Source: Bacteroidales bacterium
GTDB taxonomy: Bacteria; Bacteroidota; Bacteroidia; Bacteroidales; Muribaculaceae
Assembly: GCA_003150235.1 (NCBI GenBank)
Contig: QAMW01000031.1
Span: forward strand, 1 to 23,356
DNA: 23,356 nucleotides
Direction of reading: 5' to 3'
Numbering within the stretch: position 1 is the stretch's first letter; each line of letters begins with the position of its first letter. Of this stretch, positions 6,000 to 12,861 are shown piece after piece. The notes below the pieces were generated by a model. The model made no database searches. It had not been told where the DNA came from and worked only from the letters and a program-made list of their open reading frames with translations. Position numbers and translations under genes: made by a program.

Positions 6000-6932
6000 A
6001 TGAAATTAATAACGCTTTTTGTACTGGTTATCCTGTCTGCCAATCTCGGTTTTGCAGAGGATACTTATAAAAACTGCGTACCGTATGTCACGCTCAACAA
6101 CGGGCAACAGATGCCTCGTTTCGGAATAGGTACTTTCAATGTACCAGGTGATTCCGTGGCTACCGATGCTGTGTCGTTCGCACTGAAAAATGGCTACCGC
6201 CATATCGATACGGCACATGCCTATCGTGTCGAGCGCGGAGTGGGGCAGGGCATAAAGGAAAGCGGTGTGCCACGTGTGGAAATATGGGTGACGAGCAAAC
6301 TCTGGCCCAGTGAATATAATGATGCCGATGCTGCTATCGACCGTATGCTTGAGCGCCTCGGTCTTGACTATATCGACCTGCTCTATGTGCATCAGCCTAT
6401 GGGTGATTGGCGCGGGGCATGGCGCGCTATGGAACGGGCTGTTGCCTCCGGAAAGGTCAGAAGCCTTGGACTGAGCAATTTCGATGCTGCCGATTCGCTC
6501 TACACCGCAGCATTGGAATGGGCGAAAATCAAGCCGGCTGTGATGCAGATTGAATGCTATCCATACGCGCAGAGAAAAATGTGGATGGAGAAACTTGCCA
6601 ATGATTCCATTGTTCTTGAAGCCTGGTTCCCTCTCGGCGGGGCTATGAGTAACGGTGCCTTGTTCAAAGACCCGGTGATTCGGGAAATTGCGGCAGCTCA
6701 CGGCAAAACTCCGGCACAGATTATCCTGCGGTGGCATATTCAGGAGGGTCATTCTGCCATCCCGGGTGCTACATATCATCCTTATATAAGTGAAAACATC
6801 GATATTTTTGACTTTGAGTTTACCACTGTGGAAATGGATGAGATTCGCAATATCGATAAGGAACAGCGCTTTTTTAATATGGATTACAAAGAGGCTGAAC
6901 AGTTCATGCTTAACTGGAAAATAGATGATTGA
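6000..6932 (+). CDS. Exported aldo/keto reductase family protein
   Basis: The ATG at 6000 gives 310 residues with a signal peptide (1-19, cleaved after LGFA); the frame is open from 5958 but the extra 14 residues come from the upstream tail remnant. The AKR barrel shows FGIGTF (41-46), the catalytic tetrad Asp70, Tyr75, Lys100 and His131, the GKVRSLGLSNF motif (151-161) and Gln183. The typical C-terminal NADP(H) phosphate loop (IPKS...R) is replaced by IPGATYHPYISEN (254-266), lacking the Lys. Known AKRs are cytosolic NAD(P)H enzymes, so an exported one with a changed cofactor loop is unusual. It may use another donor or a different ligand. The stop codon overlaps the start of a short reading frame by one base. 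Confidence 0.88.
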   Translation: MKLITLFVLVILSANLGFAEDTYKNCVPYVTLNNGQQMPRFGIGTFNVPGDSVATDAVSFALKNGYRHIDTAHAYRVERGVGQGIKESGVPRVEIWVTSKLWPSEYNDADAAIDRMLERLGLDYIDLLYVHQPMGDWRGAWRAMERAVASGKVRSLGLSNFDAADSLYTAALEWAKIKPAVMQIECYPYAQRKMWMEKLANDSIVLEAWFPLGGAMSNGALFKDPVIREIAAAHGKTPAQIILRWHIQEGHSAIPGATYHPYISENIDIFDFEFTTVEMDEIRNIDKEQRFFNMDYKEAEQFMLNWKIDD

Positions 6933-7030
6933 TGTATGAACCCTGGGGTGATATGCGACTCTACGGGAGTGGCATCAAAAATGCCGGTGCACTCAACAGG
7001 GCTTATTTTGATGTAGAGACTATCGGATAA
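6932..7030 (+). CDS. Short reading frame of 32 codons, probable remnant of a longer gene
   Basis: ATG at 6932 shares one base with the AKR stop (TGATG) and opens a frame starting M-Y-E-P-W-G-D-M-R-L-Y-G-S-G-I-K and ending F-D-V-E-T-I-G at a TAA (7028-7030). The composition is protein-like, and the A-L-N-R-A-Y segment recalls the last helix of NADPH-dependent FMN-reductase-like flavoproteins, but this is only a resemblance. It may be a translated small protein coupled to the AKR or, more likely, the 3' tail of a deleted gene. Confidence 0.3.
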   Translation: MYEPWGDMRLYGSGIKNAGALNRAYFDVETIG

Positions 7031-7118
7031 CCGGTAAATTTCATGCCGGATGGCGGGAAATACGATTAAATGTGCTATCTTAGAGGTGGTAAATGTGTTT
7101 CATCTCAAAGTAAAGACC

Positions 7119-8639
7119 ATGTTTAATACAAGCAAATGCCTGCCGGGTATGACTCTTGTTGCGGCTTTGACAGCTGGTTCTCAGCAATATGCGGTGCCTT
7201 CCCTGACTGCTATAGAGGCGGTTGAATACGTTACTGCCTTGACCGCCACACAATCTGTGGCGCGATGTGAAGCCGACAATGTCGCTGTCATTACGCGTTA
7301 CGACGTGACTAACCGCCCTAAACCTGAGCAAAGACTCTTCAAGTCAAAGGCTGTGGATAACCGTATCGCTAAAATTAAAGCCATGCTTGTCAATCCTAAA
7401 TTGGCATGGATGTTTGAAAACTGTTATCCCAATACCCTTGATACCACCGTACATTATCGCGTAGGGGATGATGGAAAGCACGATACGTTTGTATATACAG
7501 GCGATATTCATGCCATGTGGCTGAGGGACTCCGGCGCGCAGGTGTGGCCCTATGTGCAGCTTGCCAACGAGGACAAGGCTCTCAAAGATATGCTTGAAGG
7601 GGTGATACGTCGTCAGTTCAAGTGCATAATCCTCGATCCGTATGCCAATGCGTTTAATGACGGGCCTACGGGAGGCGAATGGATGACCGATATCACCGAC
7701 ATGATTCCCGAAGTGCATGAGCGCAAGTGGGAGATCGACTCTCTGTGTTATCCCTTGCGCCTTGCTTATGAATACTGGAAGGTCACCGGCGATGATTCAA
7801 TCTTTGACGAGGAATGGCTTGATGCCATGTCTAAGATACTTGCCACGTTTCGTGAACAGCAACGGTTTAACGGTACGGGTAAATACAAATTCCGGCGGAA
7901 GACCGAACGCGCTCTTGATACTCTTAACAATGGCGGTCTCGGTGCCCCTGTCAAGCCATGCGGACTGATTGTATCCAGTTTCCGTCCTTCCGATGATGCG
8001 ACCACGTTGCAATTTCTCGTGCCATCAAATTTCTTCGCGGTGTCGGTGCTGAGAAAAGCGGCTGAAATTCTGGACACGGTGAATCACGACAGGAAAATGG
8101 CAGATGAATGCCGTGCGCTCGCCAACGAGGTTGATGCGGCTCTTAAAATCCACGCCACATTCAATCATCCCGAATTTGGAGAAATATATGCTTTTGAAGT
8201 TGACGGCTTCGGCAATCATCTGCTCATGGATGATTCAAATGCGCCGAGTCTTCTTTCGCTGCCTTACCTGTCGGATATAGATATAGATGACCCTGTGTAT
8301 CAGAACACACGCAGATTTGTATGGAGCGACAGCAATCCATATTTTTTCCGCGGCAAGGCAGGTGAGGGTATCGGAGGCCCTCACATAGGCTACGACATGG
8401 TATGGCCCATGAGTATCATGATGAAAGCATTTACCAGCACCGATGACGAGGAAATTGCTGATTGTATAAGAATGATAATGAACACCGATGCCTCAACCGG
8501 TTTTATCCATGAGTCATTCCATAAGGATGATGCCTCTGAATTTACACGCGCGTGGTTTGCATGGCAGAACACGCTTTTCGGCGAGTTGATTGTAAAACTC
8601 ATCGATGAAGGTAAGATTGACCTGCTCAACTCAATATGA
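7119..8639 (+). CDS. GH125 exo-alpha-1,6-mannosidase, exported
   Basis: The 506-residue product is recognisably glycoside hydrolase family 125: AWMFENCYPNTLDTTV (96-111), TGDIHAMWLRDSGAQ (127-141), GPTGGEWMTD (182-191), WEIDSLCYPLRLA (204-216), FRPSDDA (288-294), VPSNFFA (301-307) and TGFIHESF (460-467). Known GH125 enzymes are inverting, metal-independent alpha-1,6-mannosidases. The general acid Asp should be in the RPSDD segment and the base is probably Glu465, judged by spacing to characterised members. The ATG at 7119 gives a signal-like N-terminus (cleavage near QQYA, 25); the frame is open from 7050 but those residues precede the signal. It likely trims mannose from N-glycans or yeast mannan in the periplasm or outside. 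No GH92 partner or SusC/D pair is present in this window. Confidence 0.93.
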   Translation: MFNTSKCLPGMTLVAALTAGSQQYAVPSLTAIEAVEYVTALTATQSVARCEADNVAVITRYDVTNRPKPEQRLFKSKAVDNRIAKIKAMLVNPKLAWMFENCYPNTLDTTVHYRVGDDGKHDTFVYTGDIHAMWLRDSGAQVWPYVQLANEDKALKDMLEGVIRRQFKCIILDPYANAFNDGPTGGEWMTDITDMIPEVHERKWEIDSLCYPLRLAYEYWKVTGDDSIFDEEWLDAMSKILATFREQQRFNGTGKYKFRRKTERALDTLNNGGLGAPVKPCGLIVSSFRPSDDATTLQFLVPSNFFAVSVLRKAAEILDTVNHDRKMADECRALANEVDAALKIHATFNHPEFGEIYAFEVDGFGNHLLMDDSNAPSLLSLPYLSDIDIDDPVYQNTRRFVWSDSNPYFFRGKAGEGIGGPHIGYDMVWPMSIMMKAFTSTDDEEIADCIRMIMNTDASTGFIHESFHKDDASEFTRAWFAWQNTLFGELIVKLIDEGKIDLLNSI

Positions 8640-8679
8640 TTGTGATATTTTTCAATAGTCATCGATTGTGCATGGCTTA

Positions 8680-8710
8680 TTGGAGTTGTCGGAATTTTGG
8701 TGTATCTTTG
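8680..8710 (+). promoter_or_regulatory. Promoter of the cmk-ispH-tatD operon
   Basis: TTG at 8680-8682 (-33) is followed after 20 bases by TATCTTTG at 8703-8710 (-7), a full Bacteroidota-type -7 match. The cmk ATG is 22 bases beyond the -7 element, so the leader is very short. Confidence 0.65.
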
Positions 8711-8732
8711 TAGGTGTATCAAATGATTGGAT

Positions 8733-9434
8733 ATGATTGATAAGAAGATAATAATAGCCATTGACGGATATTCATCGTCGGGTAAAAGTTCGATGGCACG
8801 TGCGCTTGCATCGCGCATCGGTTACCGTTATATTGATTCGGGTGCGATGTATCGTGCCGTCACTCTTTGGGCGATGCGTCACGGACTTGTTGTTGCCGGA
8901 GTGGTCGATGCCGACAATCTTGTAGCGTCGCTCGGGGAGATTGCCGTTGATTTCATGCCGATGCCCGACGGAAGGCAGCATACCCTGCTTAACCTGGAGG
9001 ATGTAGAGGACGAGATACGTCGCCTTGAAGTGTCGAACAATGTATCGCAGGTGTCGGTTATCCCAGCCGTCCGTCATCGTCTTGTGGCTTTGCAACAGTC
9101 GATGGGCGAGTCAAAAGGCATCGTCATGGATGGCCGCGATATAGGCACGACAGTATTTCCCGATGCCGAGATGAAGGTGTTTGTAACGGCATCGCCCGAG
9201 ACACGTGCGCAGCGACGCTATGAGGAGCTGAAGGCAAAAGGCGTGGAGTCGACTTATGATGAGGTGCTTGAAAATGTGGTGACCCGTGACCATATCGATG
9301 AGACGCGTGAAGAAAGTCCGCTACGTAAGGCTGATGATGCCGTAGTGCTTGACAATTCCTATATGACGGTCGAAGAGCAGGATAAATGGCTCCTTGACTT
9401 CTATGAAAAGATAATTGCCGCTTATGAGGATTGA
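8733..9434 (+). CDS. cmk: Cytidylate kinase
   Basis: The 233-residue product phosphorylates CMP and dCMP to the diphosphates using ATP, in the cytosol. The P-loop GYSSSGKSS lies near the N-terminus (about 11-19), followed by DSGAMYRAVT (CMP-binding) and DGRDIGTTVFPDA (the nucleotide-binding Gly-Arg-Asp). A final basic/acidic lid R-x-x-x-DE-x-R-x-x-SPL is present as DETREESPL. The ATG at 8733 is chosen over a TTG two codons earlier. It opens an operon and its stop overlaps ispH by 11 bases; the cmk-ispH pairing is common in Bacteroidota. Confidence 0.97.
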   Translation: MIDKKIIIAIDGYSSSGKSSMARALASRIGYRYIDSGAMYRAVTLWAMRHGLVVAGVVDADNLVASLGEIAVDFMPMPDGRQHTLLNLEDVEDEIRRLEVSNNVSQVSVIPAVRHRLVALQQSMGESKGIVMDGRDIGTTVFPDAEMKVFVTASPETRAQRRYEELKAKGVESTYDEVLENVVTRDHIDETREESPLRKADDAVVLDNSYMTVEEQDKWLLDFYEKIIAAYED

Positions 9435-10293
9435 GATTGACAACGGCTCGGGATTTTGCAACGGTGTCGTGTCGGCAATCTGCAAGGCGGAGGCTGAGCT
9501 TGACAGCAGCGGTCTTTTGTACTGTCTCGGGGATATAGTCCACAACAGCGATGAGGTGGAGCGACTTCGCGAGCGAGGTCTTGTCACAATCACTCACGAC
9601 GAGCTGTCACGGCTTAAAGGTGTCAAGGTGCTTTTGCGCGCCCACGGAGAGCCTCCTTCGACTTATCAGAGAGCGGCGGAAAACGAGATTGAAATAATCG
9701 ATGCCACATGCCCTGTGGTGCTCCATCTCCAGAAACGGATAAAAGAGGCATACGTATCGCGCCGTCCCGACCAGCAGATTGTAATCTATGGCAAACTCGG
9801 TCATGCCGAGGTAAACGGGCTTGTCGGTCAGACCGAAGGCACCGCAATCGTGGTGGAGGATATCGACGGGCTGTCGCAGCTCGATTATTCACGCGACATA
9901 ATCCTTTATTCTCAGACCACCAAGTCAATCAACGGACTTCAGGAAATGATTGCGGAGATAAAACGCCGCAAGTCGCCCGACACAGAGTTCCGGTATTATG
10001 ATACGATATGTCGTCAGGTAGCCAACCGCGTGCCTCGTCTGAGGGAATTTGCCGCAGAGCATGACCTGATACTTTTTGTCAGCGGCAAAAAGAGCAGCAA
10101 CGGCAAGATACTTTATGCCGAATGTAAGGATGTAAACGAGCGCACACATCTTATATCCAATCCGGGTGAGATAGACCCCGCATGGCTTGACGGGATAGCA
10201 AGCGTCGGCATCTGCGGCGCCACTTCGACACCGCGCTGGCTGATGGATAATGTGAGGGATTATGTGACACATTTATGCGAGAACAATGGATAA
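9424..10293 (+). CDS. ispH: 4-hydroxy-3-methylbut-2-enyl diphosphate reductase
   Basis: This is the last enzyme of the MEP isoprenoid pathway, an iron-sulfur reductase making IPP and DMAPP. At 289 residues it is slightly shorter than E. coli IspH (316). The three cluster ligands Cys12, Cys96 and Cys196 are in the conserved contexts FCNGVV, DATCPVV and TICRQVANR. Substrate-binding His40, His74 and His127 and the proton-donor Glu129 (GHAEVNG) are present, as are SQTTKS (163-168) and GATSTP (265-270). The start at 9424 overlaps cmk by 11 bases; the next gene overlaps its stop by 8 bases. Confidence 0.97.
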   Translation: MRIEIDNGSGFCNGVVSAICKAEAELDSSGLLYCLGDIVHNSDEVERLRERGLVTITHDELSRLKGVKVLLRAHGEPPSTYQRAAENEIEIIDATCPVVLHLQKRIKEAYVSRRPDQQIVIYGKLGHAEVNGLVGQTEGTAIVVEDIDGLSQLDYSRDIILYSQTTKSINGLQEMIAEIKRRKSPDTEFRYYDTICRQVANRVPRLREFAAEHDLILFVSGKKSSNGKILYAECKDVNERTHLISNPGEIDPAWLDGIASVGICGATSTPRWLMDNVRDYVTHLCENNG

Positions 10294-10807
10294 TTTTATC
10301 GCAATAGATGTAGAGACAGCCAACAATGAGCCGACGAGCATCTGTGCTATCGGTGCGGTAAAAGTGCATGACGGGGCGATTGTCGACCGCTTCTATTCAC
10401 TTGTAAAGCCTGAGCCAAACTGGTACATACGTTATTTTTCGGAAAGCATACATGGTATATGCCGCAGTGACACTGATTCTGCCGGCACGTTTGACCGCGT
10501 ATGGGAAGAGATGTGCGGTCAGTTCGGTTTTAATGCCGACAATATAGACGATGTGGTGTTTGTAGCACATAACAAGATGTTTGACGAGCGATGTCTTCGT
10601 GCCGCTCACCGCACTTACGGCATGACTTGGCCCGACAATCCTTTTTATTGTACCCTTACCGCTGCACGGCGCAGGATTCCCAAGCAGCTTGTGGGAAGTT
10701 ATTCGCTCCCCTATGTATGTGACTTCATGGGAATCCCGTTTTATAATCATCACAATGCGCTTGCCGATGCCGAGGCATGTGCGAAAATAGCCATGACATT
10801 ATTATGA
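10286..10807 (+). CDS. DEDDh-type 3'-5' exonuclease (DnaQ/RNase T-like)
   Basis: The 173-residue single-domain protein shows Exo I with Asp8 and Glu10 (IAIDVETAN), Exo II around HNKMFD (Asp100) and Exo III HHNALADA with His156 and Asp161, i.e. a DEDDh active site. Such stand-alone enzymes are usually annotated as DNA polymerase III epsilon-like exonucleases; the true substrate (DNA, RNA or oligonucleotides) cannot be told. It is inside the operon, overlapping ispH by 8 bases and the lipoprotein gene by 4 (ATGA), so it is translated with them. Confidence 0.92.
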   Translation: MDNFIAIDVETANNEPTSICAIGAVKVHDGAIVDRFYSLVKPEPNWYIRYFSESIHGICRSDTDSAGTFDRVWEEMCGQFGFNADNIDDVVFVAHNKMFDERCLRAAHRTYGMTWPDNPFYCTLTAARRRIPKQLVGSYSLPYVCDFMGIPFYNHHNALADAEACAKIAMTLL

Positions 10808-11094
10808 GACGACTGTTATTTATCGCCTTTATAGCTGCGACTCTCTCCGGTTGTTCCGGTGATGGTAAAATCAATAAGGCGGCAGCCGATTACGGGCGTG
10901 CCGATGCACAGACTCTGTTGGAAAGCGTATCGTCAATGACCCCTTTGGAGCTTGAAGGCTATATCCTTGGTGTCCGTGCGACTGAATATGAATACCGGGA
11001 GGACGGTCATGAAAAAGCCGCCGATCTTTATATAAAAGGATTTGAGGAATATATCAGAGAAAATTCTGATTCACTCGCCAATATAATTTTCTAA
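10804..11094 (+). CDS. Small predicted lipoprotein of unknown function
   Basis: The 96-residue product starts at the ATG inside the ATGA overlap with the exonuclease stop; a longer open frame from 10777 lies within the exonuclease gene and is rejected. A lipoprotein signal ends in LSGC, with Cys17 as the lipidated residue. The mature part is about 80 residues, acidic and predicted helical (ADAQTLLESVSS, EKAADLYIKGFEEYIRE). I do not recognise the family. It is five bases upstream of the polyprenyl synthase gene, so it is co-transcribed with enzymes of unrelated role. Confidence 0.82.
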   Translation: MRRLLFIAFIAATLSGCSGDGKINKAAADYGRADAQTLLESVSSMTPLELEGYILGVRATEYEYREDGHEKAADLYIKGFEEYIRENSDSLANIIF

Positions 11095-11099
11095 GTAAC

Positions 11100-12065
11100 A
11101 TGAATACAGAAAAAGAATACATTGCCTATATCAACAAGGCTCTTTCCGAGATTCATTATCCGGCTCAGCCGAAGGGACTTTATGAGCCGATAGCCTATAC
11201 ATTGGACTGCGGGGGAAAACGCATACGCCCCATGCTCATGCTTGCCGCCGCCGAGGCGCTTGGTGCCGACAAAAGTGTCGCTGTCAACCAGGCGGTAGGA
11301 CTGGAAATGTTTCATAACTTCACTTTGTTGCATGACGATGTGATGGATCGTGCCGATGTGCGTCGCGGCCGACCGACGGTTCATGTAAAGTGGAATGAGG
11401 CGACGGCGATACTCTCGGGCGATGCCATGCTTACGATGGCGTCGCAATTCATGGGGCGCGGATGTCCCGGTCGACTTGCCGAAGTGCTTGACCTGTTTAA
11501 CCGCACGGCAATGGAAATATATGAGGGGCAGCAGTACGACATGGATTTTGAGAACCGTGAAGATGTCACTGTCGCAGAGTACATCGAGATGATACGCTTG
11601 AAGACCTCCGTATTGCTTGGATGTGCCTGCCGAATGGGAGCGCTCATGGCGGGTGCTGACGAAGCGGTGCAGAAGGCTTTCTATGACTATGGTACTTACC
11701 TTGGACTCGCATTTCAGCTTCAGGATGACTGGCTTGACACTTATGGTGACCCGGCGGTGTTCGGCAAAAAGATAGGCGGGGATATTCTTAATGACAAGAA
11801 GACCATTTTGCTTATAACTGCGCTCAATCGTGCCGATGGCAAGCAAAAAGCCCGTCTTACCTCTTTGTTCGGTACACGTTCTGAAGAGAAGATTGCGGAG
11901 GTGATGGCGATTTATGACGCACTTGATGTAGAGAGCGAGTGCCGCGCGATGATAAACGATTATTCCGAAAAAGCGATAGCCTGTCTTGAAAAGGCGGGGT
12001 TGTCTTCTGATGCCTTCCGCTACTTTGTTGATATAGCCGAGCGGTCACTTAATAGGCAATCATGA
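11100..12065 (+). CDS. Trans-polyprenyl diphosphate synthase
   Basis: The 321-residue enzyme condenses IPP with allylic diphosphates. The first Asp-rich motif is DDVMD (79-83) followed by RRGRPTVH, the second is DDWLD (209-213), and GGKRIRP (38-44) binds diphosphate. The first motif has the DDxxD form without the two-residue insert of bacterial farnesyl synthases. Phe74, five residues before it, is the position that limits chain length in archaeal-type geranylgeranyl synthases, so a C15-C20 product may be more likely than a long quinone side chain; this is inference. It shares an operon with ispH, which supplies its substrates, and overlaps tatD by 4 bases. Confidence 0.93.
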   Translation: MNTEKEYIAYINKALSEIHYPAQPKGLYEPIAYTLDCGGKRIRPMLMLAAAEALGADKSVAVNQAVGLEMFHNFTLLHDDVMDRADVRRGRPTVHVKWNEATAILSGDAMLTMASQFMGRGCPGRLAEVLDLFNRTAMEIYEGQQYDMDFENREDVTVAEYIEMIRLKTSVLLGCACRMGALMAGADEAVQKAFYDYGTYLGLAFQLQDDWLDTYGDPAVFGKKIGGDILNDKKTILLITALNRADGKQKARLTSLFGTRSEEKIAEVMAIYDALDVESECRAMINDYSEKAIACLEKAGLSSDAFRYFVDIAERSLNRQS

Positions 12066-12844
12066 TAATAGATACTCATACCCATCTCTATCTTCCCGAA
12101 TTTGAATCGCCGGAGGCGGCGGTTGAAAGAGCTGTCGATGCAGGGGTAGGGCACATGGTATTTCCTAATGTCGATGTCGGCACAATCGCGCCGATGCTTG
12201 CCCTTCATGAGCGGTTTCCCGTCAATACATCAGTGACGATGGGGCTACATCCTACAGAGGTAGGTGACGAATGGGCGGCTGATTTGGCACGTATAGAGAG
12301 TGTGCTTGATTCCCGCAACGATTTTGTCGCGATAGGGGAGATTGGAATCGATTTGTACTGGGACAAGACCTATCGCAAACAGCAGCGGGAGGTGTTTGCC
12401 CGTCAGGTAGAGTGGGCGACTGCACGTGATTTACCTGTCATAATTCATTGCCGAGACGGACTCGATGACGTGCTTGATGTATTGTCATCGGCGGGTCGTG
12501 TGCCACGCGGGGTCTTCCATAGCTTTGGAGGAAATGCGGAAGATGTCGGGCGCATACGTCACATAGGTGATTTCTATTTCGGCATAAACGGAATAGTCAC
12601 TTTTAAAAATTCCCGGCTCCGGGAAGTACTTCTGGTTATTGGAGCCGACCGCCTGCTCCTGGAAACTGACGCGCCTTATCTTGCACCCGTGCCTCACCGG
12701 GGTAAACGCAATGAATCGGCATTCATAGTACATACTGCGGCGTACGTTGCCGATACTCTCGGAGTCAGCCTCGACGAGATTGCCGATATAACTACCGCTA
12801 ATGCATGCGCCTTATTTAATTTGAATCAGATTGAAACCGCGTGA
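12062..12844 (+). CDS. tatD: TatD-family metal-dependent deoxyribonuclease
   Basis: The 260-residue TIM-barrel hydrolase has all metal ligands expected: His6 and His8 (DTHTH), Glu93 (IGEIGID), His129 (IIHCRD), His153 (FHSF) and Asp203 (ETDAPYL). TatD proteins are 3'-5' exonucleases linked to DNA repair and oxidative damage. The start lies in a 4-base ATGA overlap with the polyprenyl synthase stop. It is the last gene of the operon and converges on the CotH gene with only 17 bases between the stops and no obvious hairpin. Confidence 0.95.
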   Translation: MIIDTHTHLYLPEFESPEAAVERAVDAGVGHMVFPNVDVGTIAPMLALHERFPVNTSVTMGLHPTEVGDEWAADLARIESVLDSRNDFVAIGEIGIDLYWDKTYRKQQREVFARQVEWATARDLPVIIHCRDGLDDVLDVLSSAGRVPRGVFHSFGGNAEDVGRIRHIGDFYFGINGIVTFKNSRLREVLLVIGADRLLLETDAPYLAPVPHRGKRNESAFIVHTAAYVADTLGVSLDEIADITTANACALFNLNQIETA

Positions 12845-12861
12845 TTTTGTGGGTGTACCAG

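Noticed and set aside
6006..6779. Minus-strand open frame of 257 codons
   Set aside because: It is the antisense shadow of the aldo/keto reductase gene, whose motifs are complete, and its own product shows no domain.
7050..7118. Earlier start for the GH125 gene
   Set aside because: It adds 23 residues before the signal-like segment; the ATG at 7119 fits an exported enzyme better.
11091..11846. Minus-strand open frame of 251 codons
   Set aside because: Antisense to the polyprenyl synthase gene, no signal peptide or family motif.
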